64,000 bases of DNA from an uncultured Porphyromonas sp. (GTDB lineage: Bacteria; Bacteroidota; Bacteroidia; Bacteroidales; Porphyromonadaceae): the NCBI GenBank assembly GCA_905372565.1, contig CAJPPK010000003.1, positions 1 to 64,000 on the forward strand, given 5' to 3'. A program made the position numbers and the translations under genes. The notes below the pieces were generated by a model, which did no database searches, had not been told where the DNA came from, and saw only the letters and a program-made list of their open reading frames with translations. This document shows, one piece after another, positions 34,213-43,185 of this stretch (position 1 is its first letter; each line of letters opens with the position of its first letter).

Positions 34213-36006
34213 ATGCAGACCATACACCTAACACAGACGAGCAGACCTCGCCCCCTAAGCTGGGCGAGTCTGCTCGTACTCGTTTTCGCCCTCGTCCTCC
34301 CAGCATTTGCTCAGAAGAATAAGGTCGTACGAACTACGGAGCATAAGCTCCGGATCATCCACACTACGGATGTCCATGGGAATATCTTCCCCTATGACTT
34401 CCTGAACGATCGCCCTGGCAAGGGGAGTATGGCACGTCTCTCGACCGTACTCAAGGAGGCCCGCAAGTCCGACCCTAGCCTCCTGCTCCTCGATGCAGGG
34501 GATCTCCTCCAGGGAGAGCCTCCGACGTACTACTATAACTATGTCGATACCGTCAGTCAGCACCTCGTCGCTACGTCGATGAACTACCTTCGCTACGATG
34601 CCGTAGCTATGGGTAACCACGATATCGAGCCTGGTCATCAGGTCTTCGATAAGTGGCGCACGGAGTGTAAGTTCCCCCTTCTCGGGGCGAACATCATCTC
34701 TGACGCTACGGGGAAGCCCTATTTCAAGCCCTATCAGATGTATCAGCGGGATGGACTGCGTATTGCTGTCCTCGGATTCACTACCCCTACTATTCCCCAG
34801 TGGGTACCTGCGCATCTCTGGAAGGGGCTACACTTTGATGATATCCTCGCCTCTGCGTCGCACTGGGTACCACTGATCCAGAAGCAGGAGAAGCCTGACG
34901 TCCTCGTGGTGCTCATGCACTCGGGGCTAGAGAACGACAATCCCGACTACCTAGAGAATGCTGGGCGTGCGCTAGCCAATAAGGGTCTTGGCATCGACCT
35001 CCTGCTGATCGGTCACGATCACCGTACGGAGCTCGAGTGGATACGTCCCACCGAGGGGCACTCGGACTCGGTCCTCTTGATCAATCCTGCGAACCACCTA
35101 GACCGAGTCTCGGACATTCAGATCTCGGTCACTAAGCGTGGGGGCAAGGTCGTCAAGAAGGAGCTTCGCCCTAGCTTTATCTCCCTCGACGGAGTTACCC
35201 CTGATCCTGGCTTCCTCGCTCACTTTAAGCAGGAGGAAGAGGCGGTGAAGGCCTACCTAAGTAGTGAGGTCGGTGAGCTAGCCACAGAGGTACGAGGCGA
35301 AGATGCTCTCTTCGGCACCTCTCCTTATATGGACGTTATCCACCGGATGCAGCTAGATGCCGTGCAGGCAGAGATCTCTTTCGCAGCTCCACTGAAGATC
35401 TCCGCTGTCCTGCCTGCAGGCAAGATCTATGTGAGAGACCTATTCAAGTTCTGCCCATTCTCTAACTTCCTCTACGCGATGGCGCTCACGGGGAAGGAAA
35501 TCCAAGGCTATCTCGAGCATTCCTACGCTGGTTGGGTGAACGAGATGACCTCCTCCGAGGGACAGCTCATTCGCCTTAAGCCTGGAGCGAAGCCAACGGA
35601 TAAGTACAAGACCTTTGTCCCGCCCTACAACTACAGTGCTGCTCAGGGGATCGACTATACCGTCGACCTCTCGAAGCCAGCGGGGCAGCGTGTGACGATC
35701 CTCCGCCTCACGGGGCATAGCGAGCCGTTTGACCTGGAGCGTACCTATCGCGTGGCGGTGAATTCCTACCGTGCTGGCGGTGCCGGTGGTATGCTTACCA
35801 CGGGCGCAGGCATTCCGAAGGAGGAGCTACCCAAGCGCATCGTTGGGTCGACGTCCCATGATCAGAGCTATTACCTCGCTGAGTTCTTCCGCCGACATCA
35901 GGTCGTTCGTCCTGTCGACCCTAAGAACTGGCAATTCCTCCCTGTACCTTGGGCAAAGGAGGGAGCTGAGCGTAGTCGCTCCTTCCTCTTCCCTAAGCAG
36001 AAATAG
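34213..36006 (+). CDS. exported 5'-nucleotidase / cyclic-phosphodiesterase (UshA family)
   Basis: Predicted periplasmic dinuclear metallophosphoesterase hydrolysing nucleotides, UDP-sugars or 2',3'-cyclic nucleotides. The 597-residue protein has a signal peptide (ASLLVLVFALVLPAFAQ), then the calcineurin-like metal motifs IIHTTDVHGN, LLLDAGDLLQG, AMGNHDIE, LMHSG and IGHDHRTE (residues about 45-270). The C-terminal half is the 5'-nucleotidase substrate domain, with VRDLFKFCPFSNFLYAMALTG and VAVNSYRAGGAGG. The substrate cannot be fixed by sequence. It is close behind metG (6 bp) and ahead of a DnaQ-like gene (7 bp). Confidence 0.92.
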   Translation: MQTIHLTQTSRPRPLSWASLLVLVFALVLPAFAQKNKVVRTTEHKLRIIHTTDVHGNIFPYDFLNDRPGKGSMARLSTVLKEARKSDPSLLLLDAGDLLQGEPPTYYYNYVDTVSQHLVATSMNYLRYDAVAMGNHDIEPGHQVFDKWRTECKFPLLGANIISDATGKPYFKPYQMYQRDGLRIAVLGFTTPTIPQWVPAHLWKGLHFDDILASASHWVPLIQKQEKPDVLVVLMHSGLENDNPDYLENAGRALANKGLGIDLLLIGHDHRTELEWIRPTEGHSDSVLLINPANHLDRVSDIQISVTKRGGKVVKKELRPSFISLDGVTPDPGFLAHFKQEEEAVKAYLSSEVGELATEVRGEDALFGTSPYMDVIHRMQLDAVQAEISFAAPLKISAVLPAGKIYVRDLFKFCPFSNFLYAMALTGKEIQGYLEHSYAGWVNEMTSSEGQLIRLKPGAKPTDKYKTFVPPYNYSAAQGIDYTVDLSKPAGQRVTILRLTGHSEPFDLERTYRVAVNSYRAGGAGGMLTTGAGIPKEELPKRIVGSTSHDQSYYLAEFFRRHQVVRPVDPKNWQFLPVPWAKEGAERSRSFLFPKQK

Positions 36007-36013
36007 CTAGACT

Positions 36014-36886
36014 ATGTCGCTTGCCCCACTGCTGCTTCTCATCCTTCCGCTGGTACTCTTTGTCGCCCAGCTCCTCCTGAGAAAGCGCCTTGGGGAAGAA
36101 TCTTCCCTCCGTAAGAGGTTCAAGCAAGATCGATCTCCGTCACCTGGGCTCACCCCCTGGGCTACGGAGGTCGATCTGTCTACGCATCCACTCTTCCACG
36201 CCCCGAGCCTCCTTGCTCCACTCGATGCAGAGCCTTATTTCCTCGTCCTCGATACCGAGACCCGAGAGGCGATCGACGAAGCACCTGCCGAAGCTGTGTC
36301 TCAGGCTCTGCCTTCGCCCTCGCCCGTCATCGCTCTCACCTGGCAGGTGCTGGACGAAGACGGCCGGCTGATGAGCGAAGAGTATCATCTCCTACGGCAG
36401 GAGGGGAGGATCACCCCCGAAGCGACACGCTTGCACGGGCTGAGTGAGGAGGATCTCCGAGCTGGGGGTGAAGCTCCTCGGCTTGTGCTGGAGCGCTTCC
36501 TGCGAGTGACTGCACGAGCGAAGGTGCTCGTAGCTCATCATCTTCGCTTTCATCGTGCGATGATTGCGGCTGATCTAGAGGCCTTGGGGCTCCCGAAGGC
36601 CGATCTTCTTGATCGGGAGGGCTACTGTACGATGGAGGGAGGTAAGGCGCTGGGCTTCAAACGACGGCGATCGGGCGAAGCTAGCTATCCTCGCCTCTCG
36701 GAGCTCTTTGGCCAACTCTATTACGAACGTCCGCATCTAGCGCTGAGGTACCAAGAGAAAGGGCTTCGAGATGTCCGTCTCTGCTCGGCTTGTCTACGTG
36801 CGTTGCTTCGGCTTCCGTCCTATCGTCCGCTGTCGAGCCTGCGTCCTCGTGCTGATGAGGATGAGTTCTCTTGGGGAGGCAGGTAG
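36014..36886 (+). CDS. membrane-anchored DnaQ-like 3'-5' exonuclease
   Basis: A 290-residue protein with an N-terminal membrane segment (APLLLLILPLVLFVAQLLL) and a DEDD-family exonuclease domain: first acidic motif FLVLDTETRE (about residue 77), an ITPEATRLHGLSEEDL segment, second motif VLVAHHLRFHRAMIAADLEAL (about 174), and the final HLALRYQEKGLRDVRLC with the last His/Asp. The Asp-Glu-Asp-His-Asp set looks mostly intact although the second-motif Asp is replaced by the sequence HLRFH, so activity should be tested. Membrane attachment is unusual for this family. Confidence 0.75.
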   Translation: MSLAPLLLLILPLVLFVAQLLLRKRLGEESSLRKRFKQDRSPSPGLTPWATEVDLSTHPLFHAPSLLAPLDAEPYFLVLDTETREAIDEAPAEAVSQALPSPSPVIALTWQVLDEDGRLMSEEYHLLRQEGRITPEATRLHGLSEEDLRAGGEAPRLVLERFLRVTARAKVLVAHHLRFHRAMIAADLEALGLPKADLLDREGYCTMEGGKALGFKRRRSGEASYPRLSELFGQLYYERPHLALRYQEKGLRDVRLCSACLRALLRLPSYRPLSSLRPRADEDEFSWGGR

Positions 36887-36924
36887 ACGTCGGGGCGAGC
36901 GAACAGGTACCTTTGTCTAAGCTA

Positions 36925-36980
36925 AGCATAACCTTGATCCGAGAAGAGGTATAGCTCCCCGATGGAGAAGCTATACCATA
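36925..36980. repeat. family I 22-bp array (locus I-e, three units)
   Basis: Cores AGCATAACC (36925), AGGTATAGC (36947) and AGCTATACC (36969), exact 22-bp period. The last two are exact inverted copies (GGTATAGCT / AGCTATACC), so they could form a hairpin. They sit in the convergent gap before a strong terminator. A TACCTTTG at 36908 is adjacent, but no gene starts there. Confidence 0.75.
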
Positions 36981-36990
36981 GTAAAAAGAG

Positions 36991-37036
36991 CGCTCCGAGC
37001 GCATCGCCAGTAGGTGCTGGTGGTGCGCTCGGAGCG
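36991..37036. terminator. bidirectional terminator hairpin
   Basis: A 13-bp perfect outer stem CGCTCCGAGCGCA / TGCGCTCGGAGCG with an inner CCAG/CTGG hairpin, between the convergent DnaQ-like and RNase H genes. A T-run is present for the minus strand (CTCTTTTTAC). Confidence 0.85.
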
Positions 37037-37091
37037 TCTTATCTGGTGTGGGAGAGAGGGGTGACTTGGACGAACGGAAGCTGAGCCGTAG

Positions 37092-37721
37092 CTAGCCCTT
37101 ACGCCCGTAGTCGGCGGGGATCTCCCCCCAGGCTACCGTATCCCACTTATAGACCGGCGTCGTATAAGGATGCGTTTGAAGCCATTGCTCGGCACGGGCT
37201 ATGAGCTGAAAGAGCTCTTCGCTCTGGGGCGTACGCTCAAGTAAGGTCTTGCAGCGCTTCTTCCTAACCCACGTCAAGGCGATCTGACTGTCCGAATAGA
37301 CGACTAGTCCGGATAGCTTCTGCTGGTCGATGAGAGCCAGAGCATGGACGATGGCGAGGAATTCCCCGATGTTATTGGACCCCATGGCGAAGGGACCCAT
37401 CTCAAAGAGCGTGCTACGTGACGGGAGATAGATGCCTCGGTACTCCATCTTGCCTGGGTTCCCAGAGCAAGCGGCATCGACGACGATGGCTTCGGGAATA
37501 GGTGAGGAGGTGGTACTGCGCATCTCTTCGGGGACTTGCTGACGACGTGCGAAGCCACTAGCTCCCTCTTCGTAGGCTCGTAGGGCTGCACTATGTGTCT
37601 CGAAGCTCTTGAAGCGAGGATGGGGATAGCCATTGGTTTGACGCTGACACTCACTCCAAGAGTCATAGACCCCAGGCTCGTGACCAGCCCAGACGACGTA
37701 CCATTTCTGCTTCTTTGCCAT
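37092..37721 (-). CDS. viroplasmin-domain ribonuclease H1
   Basis: Degrades the RNA strand of RNA-DNA hybrids. The 209-residue protein has an N-terminal hybrid-binding (caulimovirus viroplasmin-like) domain: KWYVVWAGHEPGVYDSWSEC...GYPHPRFKSF (about 5-45). The C-terminal RNase H domain has catalytic acids in IVVDAACSGNPG (about 80), NNIGEFLAIVHAL (Glu), VVYSDSQIALTWV (Asp) and a final acidic IPADYGRKG. ATG at 37721 is chosen; the longer frame to 37775 precedes the domain and overlaps the promoter at 37746-37776. This two-domain form is common in Bacteroidota. Confidence 0.92.
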   Translation of the reverse strand: MAKKQKWYVVWAGHEPGVYDSWSECQRQTNGYPHPRFKSFETHSAALRAYEEGASGFARRQQVPEEMRSTTSSPIPEAIVVDAACSGNPGKMEYRGIYLPSRSTLFEMGPFAMGSNNIGEFLAIVHALALIDQQKLSGLVVYSDSQIALTWVRKKRCKTLLERTPQSEELFQLIARAEQWLQTHPYTTPVYKWDTVAWGEIPADYGRKG

Positions 37722-37745
37722 AACGTTTGTGCTAAGTAATATGGG

Positions 37746-37776
37746 CAAAGGTACGACAATCCCCCTGCTGAGCAAT
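37746..37776 (-). promoter_or_regulatory. promoter of the RNase H gene
   Basis: Minus-strand ATTG (plus positions 37773-37776), 19-bp spacer, then TACCTTTG (plus positions 37746-37753), 25 bp before the ATG at 37721. Confidence 0.75.
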
Positions 37777-37847
37777 GTGGAGACCTACCTTCCCCGAATC
37801 CTGCCTCGAGGACTGCTGACTGCTGGCTATGCCCTACGGATAAAAGC

Positions 37848-37885
37848 AAGCCACCTCGATCACCGTAAAGGGATCGAGGTGGCTT
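37848..37885 (-). terminator. terminator of dnaE-trxA
   Basis: A 14-bp perfect stem AAGCCACCTCGATC / GATCGAGGTGGCTT; read on the minus strand it is followed by GCTTTTATCC. It lies 43 bp beyond the trxA stop. Confidence 0.88.
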
Positions 37886-37928
37886 AGCTTAGTGACTTCT
37901 CTCGGAAGTCAAAGGGGGAGGAAGCAGC

Positions 37929-38243
37929 TTAGAGAAGCTCTTCGATAGCAGCCTTGAGGACTTCCTTGCTCTGAGCTCCGACGAGCTTCTTAGCGAGCTG
38001 ACCACCCTTGAAGAAGAGGATCGTAGGGATGTTACGGACATTGAACTGCCCAGGTAGATCGCTGTCTTGGTCTACGTCGCACTTCCCGATGACGACACGT
38101 CCTTCATACTCGTGAGCAAGCTCCTCGATGAAAGGACCGACCATTTGGCAGGGACCACACCACGTAGCCCAGAAGTCTACTACGACGGGTTGGCCGGAAG
38201 CAATGAGTGCTTCGAAGTTCTGGCTGTTGATTTCTTGTGCCAT
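37929..38243 (-). CDS. trxA: thioredoxin
   Basis: Cytoplasmic dithiol reductant. The 104-residue single-domain protein has the active-site WCGPC (about residues 29-33) in VVDFWATWCGPCQMVGPF, the conserved cis-Pro in NIRNIPTILFFKGG-type sequence (here NVRNIPTILFF, about 72-82), and the normal length. The gene is downstream of dnaE by 38 bp and shares a terminator with it. Confidence 0.97.
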   Translation of the reverse strand: MAQEINSQNFEALIASGQPVVVDFWATWCGPCQMVGPFIEELAHEYEGRVVIGKCDVDQDSDLPGQFNVRNIPTILFFKGGQLAKKLVGAQSKEVLKAAIEELL

Positions 38244-38281
38244 GATGAATTTCTTTAGTTGAATTATGCTGTTATGATTAC

Positions 38282-41200
38282 TTATCGAGCTGTCATCTCG
38301 ATGCCGGTATGCTGGCAGAAGTCCAGCAGGAGGGGCGTCGGAGCTATCTGCTGGTCATAGGTCAGCTCGACATCATGACGTCCTGTACCATCCGAGATAC
38401 GAATAGATAACATAGCGTTACCGGGATTGTTCGACAGGAGATCCCCGAGGGTCTGGATTACTTCCTCATCGATTAGTCGAACGTCGATATCTAGATGGAT
38501 CGACTGGATCAAGGTGTCGATGACCTGAGAGAGTAGCTCGATGCGCTGGACGACGAACTCCAGCTGCTCTCGATAGGGATGCTTCTGCACGACACCCTGT
38601 AGGAAAACGAAGAGTCCCTGCTGACAGTACTGCGCAAAGTTGACATAGCTATTGCTGAAGAGCGCTAGGTCGAAGGAGCCCGACGTATCCTCGATCGTGA
38701 TGCGAGCATAGGGATCGCCACGCTTAGTCGTACCATTATAGACCTTGGTGATCATACCGCCAAAGGAGACTTGGCGATCTTCTCCTATGGCATCGAGATC
38801 ATTCATCTGCAGGGCCGTCACAGGACAATAGCACTCGAGGAGTACGCGATAGGGATTAAGCGGGTTACCTGATAGGTAGAGTCCTACGAGATCACGCTCC
38901 TTATTCAGGCGCTCTAGATCAGAGAGCTGAGGGTAGGTGCTGGGCGGGGTAGGACGAGGGAGTTTCATCGCCTCCTCTTCTCCACCGAAGAGGGAGTTTT
39001 CGTTGATGCTTTGCTCTGTCTGCAGGACTTGTCCGTAGCGCATCAGCGCCATCATGAAGTTATCGTCATTCCCCATCTCCATAGGCGCTAGGTAATGCTC
39101 ACGCTGGAGCCCGAAGCTATCGAAAGCTCCCGAGAAGATCAGGCTCTCCATCGTCTTCCTGTTGACTCCACTAGCATTCATGGGGACACGCTCGCAGAAG
39201 TCGTAGATGTCCTTATAGGGTCCGTTCTCCTCACGCTCTCGGATGATGACTTCGACAGCTGAGCTCGAGACGCCCTTGATCGCATTTAGACCGAAGCGAA
39301 TATCTCCGTCCTTGTTGACAGCGAACTTGAAGTCCGACTCGTTGACGTCAGGATTTAGCACACGGATCTTCATCGCTCGGCACTCATCCATGAGCTTGAT
39401 GATCTCGGCGATATTATTGAGGTTACGGCTCAATGCTCCTGCCATGTACTCCGCAGGGTAGTTCGCCTTGAGGTAGGCAGTCTGATAGGCTACCCAGCTG
39501 TAGCAGGTGGCGTGGCTCTTGTTGAAGGCATACGAAGCAAACTTAGCCCAGTCTGCCCAGATCTTCTCGAGGATGTCTTCGCTGTATCCCTTGGCTTTCC
39601 CGCCAGAGAGGAACTTTACCTTCAGCGCAGCCATCTTGTCGGCCAGCTTCTTCCCCATCGCCTTACGTAGCTCGTCACTCTGTCCACGGGTGAAGTCTGC
39701 GATCTCTCTGGAGAGTAGCATCACCTGCTCCTGATAGACAGTGATACCATAGGTGTCCTTGAGATAGCGCTCCATACAGGGGAGGTCGTAAGTGATCGGC
39801 TTACGACCATGCTTACGATCGATGAAGTCAGGGATGTAGTCCATAGGTCCTGGACGGTAGAGCGCATTCATCGCAATGAGATCCTCGAAGGTCGAAGGCT
39901 CCAGCTCTCGGAGATACTTCTGCATCCCCGCTGACTCAAACTGGAAGGTGCCGATCGTTCGTCCCTCGGCATAGAGTCGGTAGGTCGTCTCATCGTCAAT
40001 AGGAATACGGTCAATGTCGATCTCGATACCACGGCTCTTCTTGATATTGAGTAGAGCTTCTTTAATAATAGATAGGGTCTTGAGCCCAAGGAAGTCCATC
40101 TTGATCAGGCCTGTGGACTCGATCACCGAGCCTTCATACTGGGTGACGAGCATGCTCTCCCCAGTCGTCTTGTCTTCGGCTGTACTTAGTGGCACCACCT
40201 CACTGATATCCATCTTCCCGATGATGATACCGCAGGCATGCACACCGGTACTTCGGATGTTCCCCTCGAGGATACGGGCATACTTCAGTGTATCGCTGAC
40301 TAAGCGCTCTGAGCTTAGCGAGGCTTGCTTGAGCTCTGGTACGTGCTCGATAGCACTCTCGATGGAGACATTCTTGACATTGGGGATCTTGTCGGGGATG
40401 AGCTTGGCTAGTCGGTCGCTCTCTGCGAGGGGGAGCTTTTGGACTCGTGCTACGTCCTTGATGGCACTCTTGGCTGCCATCGTGCCATAGGTGACGATGT
40501 GAGCGACTCGCTCGTAGCCGTATTTCTCCGTGACCCAGCGTAGGACATCTGCTCGTCCATCATCATCGAAGTCTACATCAATATCGGGCATAGAGATACG
40601 GTCAGGATTGAGGAAGCGCTCGAAGAGGAGGTCGTAGCGTATCGGGTCAATGTCGGTGATGTTAAGGCAATAGGCTACAGCAGATCCTGCTGCCGATCCA
40701 CGTCCAGGTCCTACGAAGACTCCCATATTGCGTGCTGCTGCGATGAAGTCTTGTACGATGAGGAAGTAGCCCGGGAAGCCCATGTTCTTGATCGTAGCTA
40801 GCTCGAAGTCGATGCGCTCTCTGACCTCGGCGGTGAGCCCTTCTTCTCCGTATTTTCGCTTCGCTCCTTCGTAAGTCAGATGGCGCAGATAGTCGTCCTC
40901 ATCTTCAAAGCCTTCGGGGATGGGGAAGTCAGGCATCAAGGGACCCTGATCAATGCTATAGAAGGAGACCTTGTCGCAGATCTCCTGAGTGTTTGCCAAG
41001 ACCTCGGGAACATCGGCAAAGAGTTCGTTCATCTCAGCTGTCGTCTTCATCCACTCTTGCTTGCTATAGCGCATGCGTTTGGGATCATTGAGATCCTTCC
41101 CCGTACTAAGACAAATGAGTCGGTCGTGCGCCTCTGCATCCTCTTCGTTGAGGAAGTGGATATCGTTAGTGGCGATGACTTTGACGCCGTGCTTTTTCCC

Positions 41201-41974
41201 TAGCTCAAGGAGGACTGCATTCACCTGCTGCTGCTTTTCGTAGGTCTCTTGATTCCCTAGAGGGTTATCCGTCTTGTGACGCTGTAGCTCGAGGTAGAAG
41301 TCATCCCCGAAGAGGCCCTTGAACCACTGAATGCTCTTCTCGGCCTCCTCGATATTGCCATACATGATATGCTGTGGGATCTCTCCCCCTAGGCAAGCAG
41401 ATGTGGCGATAATTCCCTCATGGTACTGTTCAAGGAGCTCCTTGTCAATACGTGGTCTATAGTAGTAGCCATCGATCCAGGCTTGGGAGACCATCTTGAT
41501 CAGGTTGCGGTAGCCTTGGAGGTCTTTAGCTAGCAAGACAAGGTGCCATCCACTATTGTCGATGGACTGGTTGGGGCGGTAGGGGTTGGAGACATTAGCC
41601 TCTTTCTGTAGGCGGGAACGACGAGCACAATAGACTTCACAGCCGAGGATAGGCTTGAAGAGTGGCCGAGCTTCGGCAGCCTCTAGATCCGCTTGTAGCT
41701 TCGTCAGTTGTTCTTCCACCTCCGAAGTCCTGGGTTCCTTTGCTGTGAGCTCATCAATTTGCTTGCGTAAGGCCTTTCGCTCGGAGAGAAGAGGGGCATT
41801 CTTCTTCCCCACATAGTCGAAGAACTCCTTGATGCCAAACATCGCTCCATGGTCGGTCAGGGCGATGCCTTTCATCCCATCCTGTATTGCTTTATCGACT
41901 AAGCCTTTGACCGAGGCTTGGCCATCAAGTAGAGAGAACTGGGAGTGTACGTGCAGATGAACAAAGGGTTGCAT
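38282..41974 (-). CDS. dnaE: DNA polymerase III alpha subunit (replicative polymerase)
   Basis: Catalytic subunit of the replisome. The 1230-residue protein starts with a PHP domain (FVHLHVHSQFSLLDG, TDHGAM), which carries an inserted charged coiled coil of about 50 residues (ERKALRKQIDELTAKEP...LQADLEAAEA, about residues 63-103) before the usual GCEVY. The C-family polymerase core has the catalytic Asp pair in MPDIDVDFDDDGR (about 468) and helix-hairpin-helix plus OB-fold regions toward the C-terminus (SFGGMITKVYN). ATG at 41974 is preferred over 41998, because MQPFVHLHVHS is the usual family start. Followed by trxA. Confidence 0.96.
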   Translation of the reverse strand: MQPFVHLHVHSQFSLLDGQASVKGLVDKAIQDGMKGIALTDHGAMFGIKEFFDYVGKKNAPLLSERKALRKQIDELTAKEPRTSEVEEQLTKLQADLEAAEARPLFKPILGCEVYCARRSRLQKEANVSNPYRPNQSIDNSGWHLVLLAKDLQGYRNLIKMVSQAWIDGYYYRPRIDKELLEQYHEGIIATSACLGGEIPQHIMYGNIEEAEKSIQWFKGLFGDDFYLELQRHKTDNPLGNQETYEKQQQVNAVLLELGKKHGVKVIATNDIHFLNEEDAEAHDRLICLSTGKDLNDPKRMRYSKQEWMKTTAEMNELFADVPEVLANTQEICDKVSFYSIDQGPLMPDFPIPEGFEDEDDYLRHLTYEGAKRKYGEEGLTAEVRERIDFELATIKNMGFPGYFLIVQDFIAAARNMGVFVGPGRGSAAGSAVAYCLNITDIDPIRYDLLFERFLNPDRISMPDIDVDFDDDGRADVLRWVTEKYGYERVAHIVTYGTMAAKSAIKDVARVQKLPLAESDRLAKLIPDKIPNVKNVSIESAIEHVPELKQASLSSERLVSDTLKYARILEGNIRSTGVHACGIIIGKMDISEVVPLSTAEDKTTGESMLVTQYEGSVIESTGLIKMDFLGLKTLSIIKEALLNIKKSRGIEIDIDRIPIDDETTYRLYAEGRTIGTFQFESAGMQKYLRELEPSTFEDLIAMNALYRPGPMDYIPDFIDRKHGRKPITYDLPCMERYLKDTYGITVYQEQVMLLSREIADFTRGQSDELRKAMGKKLADKMAALKVKFLSGGKAKGYSEDILEKIWADWAKFASYAFNKSHATCYSWVAYQTAYLKANYPAEYMAGALSRNLNNIAEIIKLMDECRAMKIRVLNPDVNESDFKFAVNKDGDIRFGLNAIKGVSSSAVEVIIREREENGPYKDIYDFCERVPMNASGVNRKTMESLIFSGAFDSFGLQREHYLAPMEMGNDDNFMMALMRYGQVLQTEQSINENSLFGGEEEAMKLPRPTPPSTYPQLSDLERLNKERDLVGLYLSGNPLNPYRVLLECYCPVTALQMNDLDAIGEDRQVSFGGMITKVYNGTTKRGDPYARITIEDTSGSFDLALFSNSYVNFAQYCQQGLFVFLQGVVQKHPYREQLEFVVQRIELLSQVIDTLIQSIHLDIDVRLIDEEVIQTLGDLLSNNPGNAMLSIRISDGTGRHDVELTYDQQIAPTPLLLDFCQHTGIEMTAR

Positions 41975-42022
41975 ATCGAATAGAGGCTTATGCCCCAAGG
42001 AAAGGGCTATGACGTAGAAAAA

Positions 42023-42060
42023 GGAGCAGACCGATACGTCTACTCCCTCTTACAAAGTTA
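42023..42060 (-). promoter_or_regulatory. dnaE leader: -7 element followed by a hairpin and T-run
   Basis: On the minus strand TAACTTTG (plus positions 42053-42060) is followed immediately by a hairpin GGAGTAGAC / GTCTGCTCC (plus positions 42023-42046, one mismatch) and then TTTTT. A hairpin with a T-run this close to a predicted transcription start is unusual and could attenuate dnaE, or the hairpin may simply end the upstream transcript and the -7 match be chance. Confidence 0.45.
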
Positions 42061-42076
42061 CCGTAAAAACGTGAGT

Positions 42077-42106
42077 TTCTTCCTCTGTAAACGCTTTGAG
42101 GAAGAA
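42077..42106 (-). terminator. terminator of the GNAT/DUF2156 pair
   Basis: A 9-bp stem TTCTTCCTC / GAGGAAGAA with a 12-nt loop; on the minus strand TTTTT follows 7 nt after the stem. Located 43 bp beyond the GNAT gene stop. Confidence 0.5.
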
Positions 42107-42148
42107 GTGTCCCTGTTGGCGACTGCTAGCCAAAGCTAGATTGCTTGA

Positions 42149-43183
42149 TTAGAGATCATCCTCACAGAGTAGGTATAGGCGCCAGCGGAGCGAATCGAGG
42201 TTGAGCTGGGTGAAGATTTCCTCTTGCTTGAGCGGTTGATGGGTTGGTAAGAGAGGATGCTTCTCGACTCTTCCTTCCTTGAGAAGGTAATAGCCATCCT
42301 CCTCAGGGAAGAGTGGATCTTGGTAGGCGAAAGCTCGTGTTTCCTCGGGGTGGTGCTGGAGGTATAGCTCAAGGAGCCTACGGAGGTTCAGTAGGCGAAG
42401 CATCCCTTTAGGCTGAGGCATCGCTGTCGGCGGAGTGGGGAGGAAGTAGCGGAAGGTATGCTGGGGATACTGGTTGGCTAGATCTTGGAGTAAATCCTTG
42501 CATGCCTCGATCTGTCCGAAGGCTGCTCGTACCCAGACTTCATTCGTAGGTTGCACCATGGAGAAGAGAGCTCCGTCGAAGAGCCCGCATTCATTCTGAT
42601 GGAGGCTGAGCCGATAGCCCTCGCTGAGCTGGTAGTCCTCGAGTGCTGCCTGCCACCAAGCTTCGTCGTGAAGGATGAGAGGAGTATGTGATGAGCCTTC
42701 AGCTTGGGAGAGGAAGTCCACTAGCGTTTGGGCTCCAGGGCTGGTGTCGTTGAGCCCTTGGATAAGCGTCTCTTGTCCCGTCGTGATCCATTCGCTGAAG
42801 GCTGGGGTGAAGCCTGCATTCTTCTGATAGAATGCAAAGAGGCTAGCTTCGGCAGGGATCAGCGTAGAGAAGATATCTCCTCGCTCTCGCTCCTTATATA
42901 GTGCTTGCCGAATGAGCTCGCTACTCATCCCCTTAGCTCGATGGTCGGGGTGGGTAGCGATCCCACAGAGATAGCCTATAGGTAGGTGTATGCCGTCCTC
43001 GATACGTAGCGTAAGGCGAGGAGCGAGAAGCATCGAGGCTACTTGTCCATCTACATAGGTGACGAAGGCTTCGTCCTCTCGATAGATGTGTCCGAAGAAT
43101 CGAGAGACACTCTCCAGGCTATCTCCGAAGACCTCATGCCAGAGCTGGCGAGCATCTATCTCTTGCTTACTCCTACTTAGCAT
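42149..43183 (-). CDS. GNAT family N-acetyltransferase
   Basis: A 344-residue acyl-CoA-dependent transferase of the large GNAT (Eis-like, two-domain) type. The acetyl-CoA-binding motif is PIGYLCGIATHPDHRAKGMSSELIRQAL (about residues 68-95) followed by FSTLIPAEASLFAFYQKNAGF. The C-terminal half resembles a sterol-carrier-type domain as in Eis, but is divergent. The substrate is unknown. Begins 2 bp after the stop of the DUF2156 gene, so the two are a tight operon. Confidence 0.85.
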   Translation of the reverse strand: MLSRSKQEIDARQLWHEVFGDSLESVSRFFGHIYREDEAFVTYVDGQVASMLLAPRLTLRIEDGIHLPIGYLCGIATHPDHRAKGMSSELIRQALYKERERGDIFSTLIPAEASLFAFYQKNAGFTPAFSEWITTGQETLIQGLNDTSPGAQTLVDFLSQAEGSSHTPLILHDEAWWQAALEDYQLSEGYRLSLHQNECGLFDGALFSMVQPTNEVWVRAAFGQIEACKDLLQDLANQYPQHTFRYFLPTPPTAMPQPKGMLRLLNLRRLLELYLQHHPEETRAFAYQDPLFPEEDGYYLLKEGRVEKHPLLPTHQPLKQEEIFTQLNLDSLRWRLYLLCEDDL

Positions 43184-43185
43184 GG

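Noticed and set aside
36908..36915. TACCTTTG promoter match after the DnaQ-like gene
   Set aside because: No gene begins downstream on the plus strand; a terminator follows within 80 bp. It may be a chance match or drive a very short RNA.
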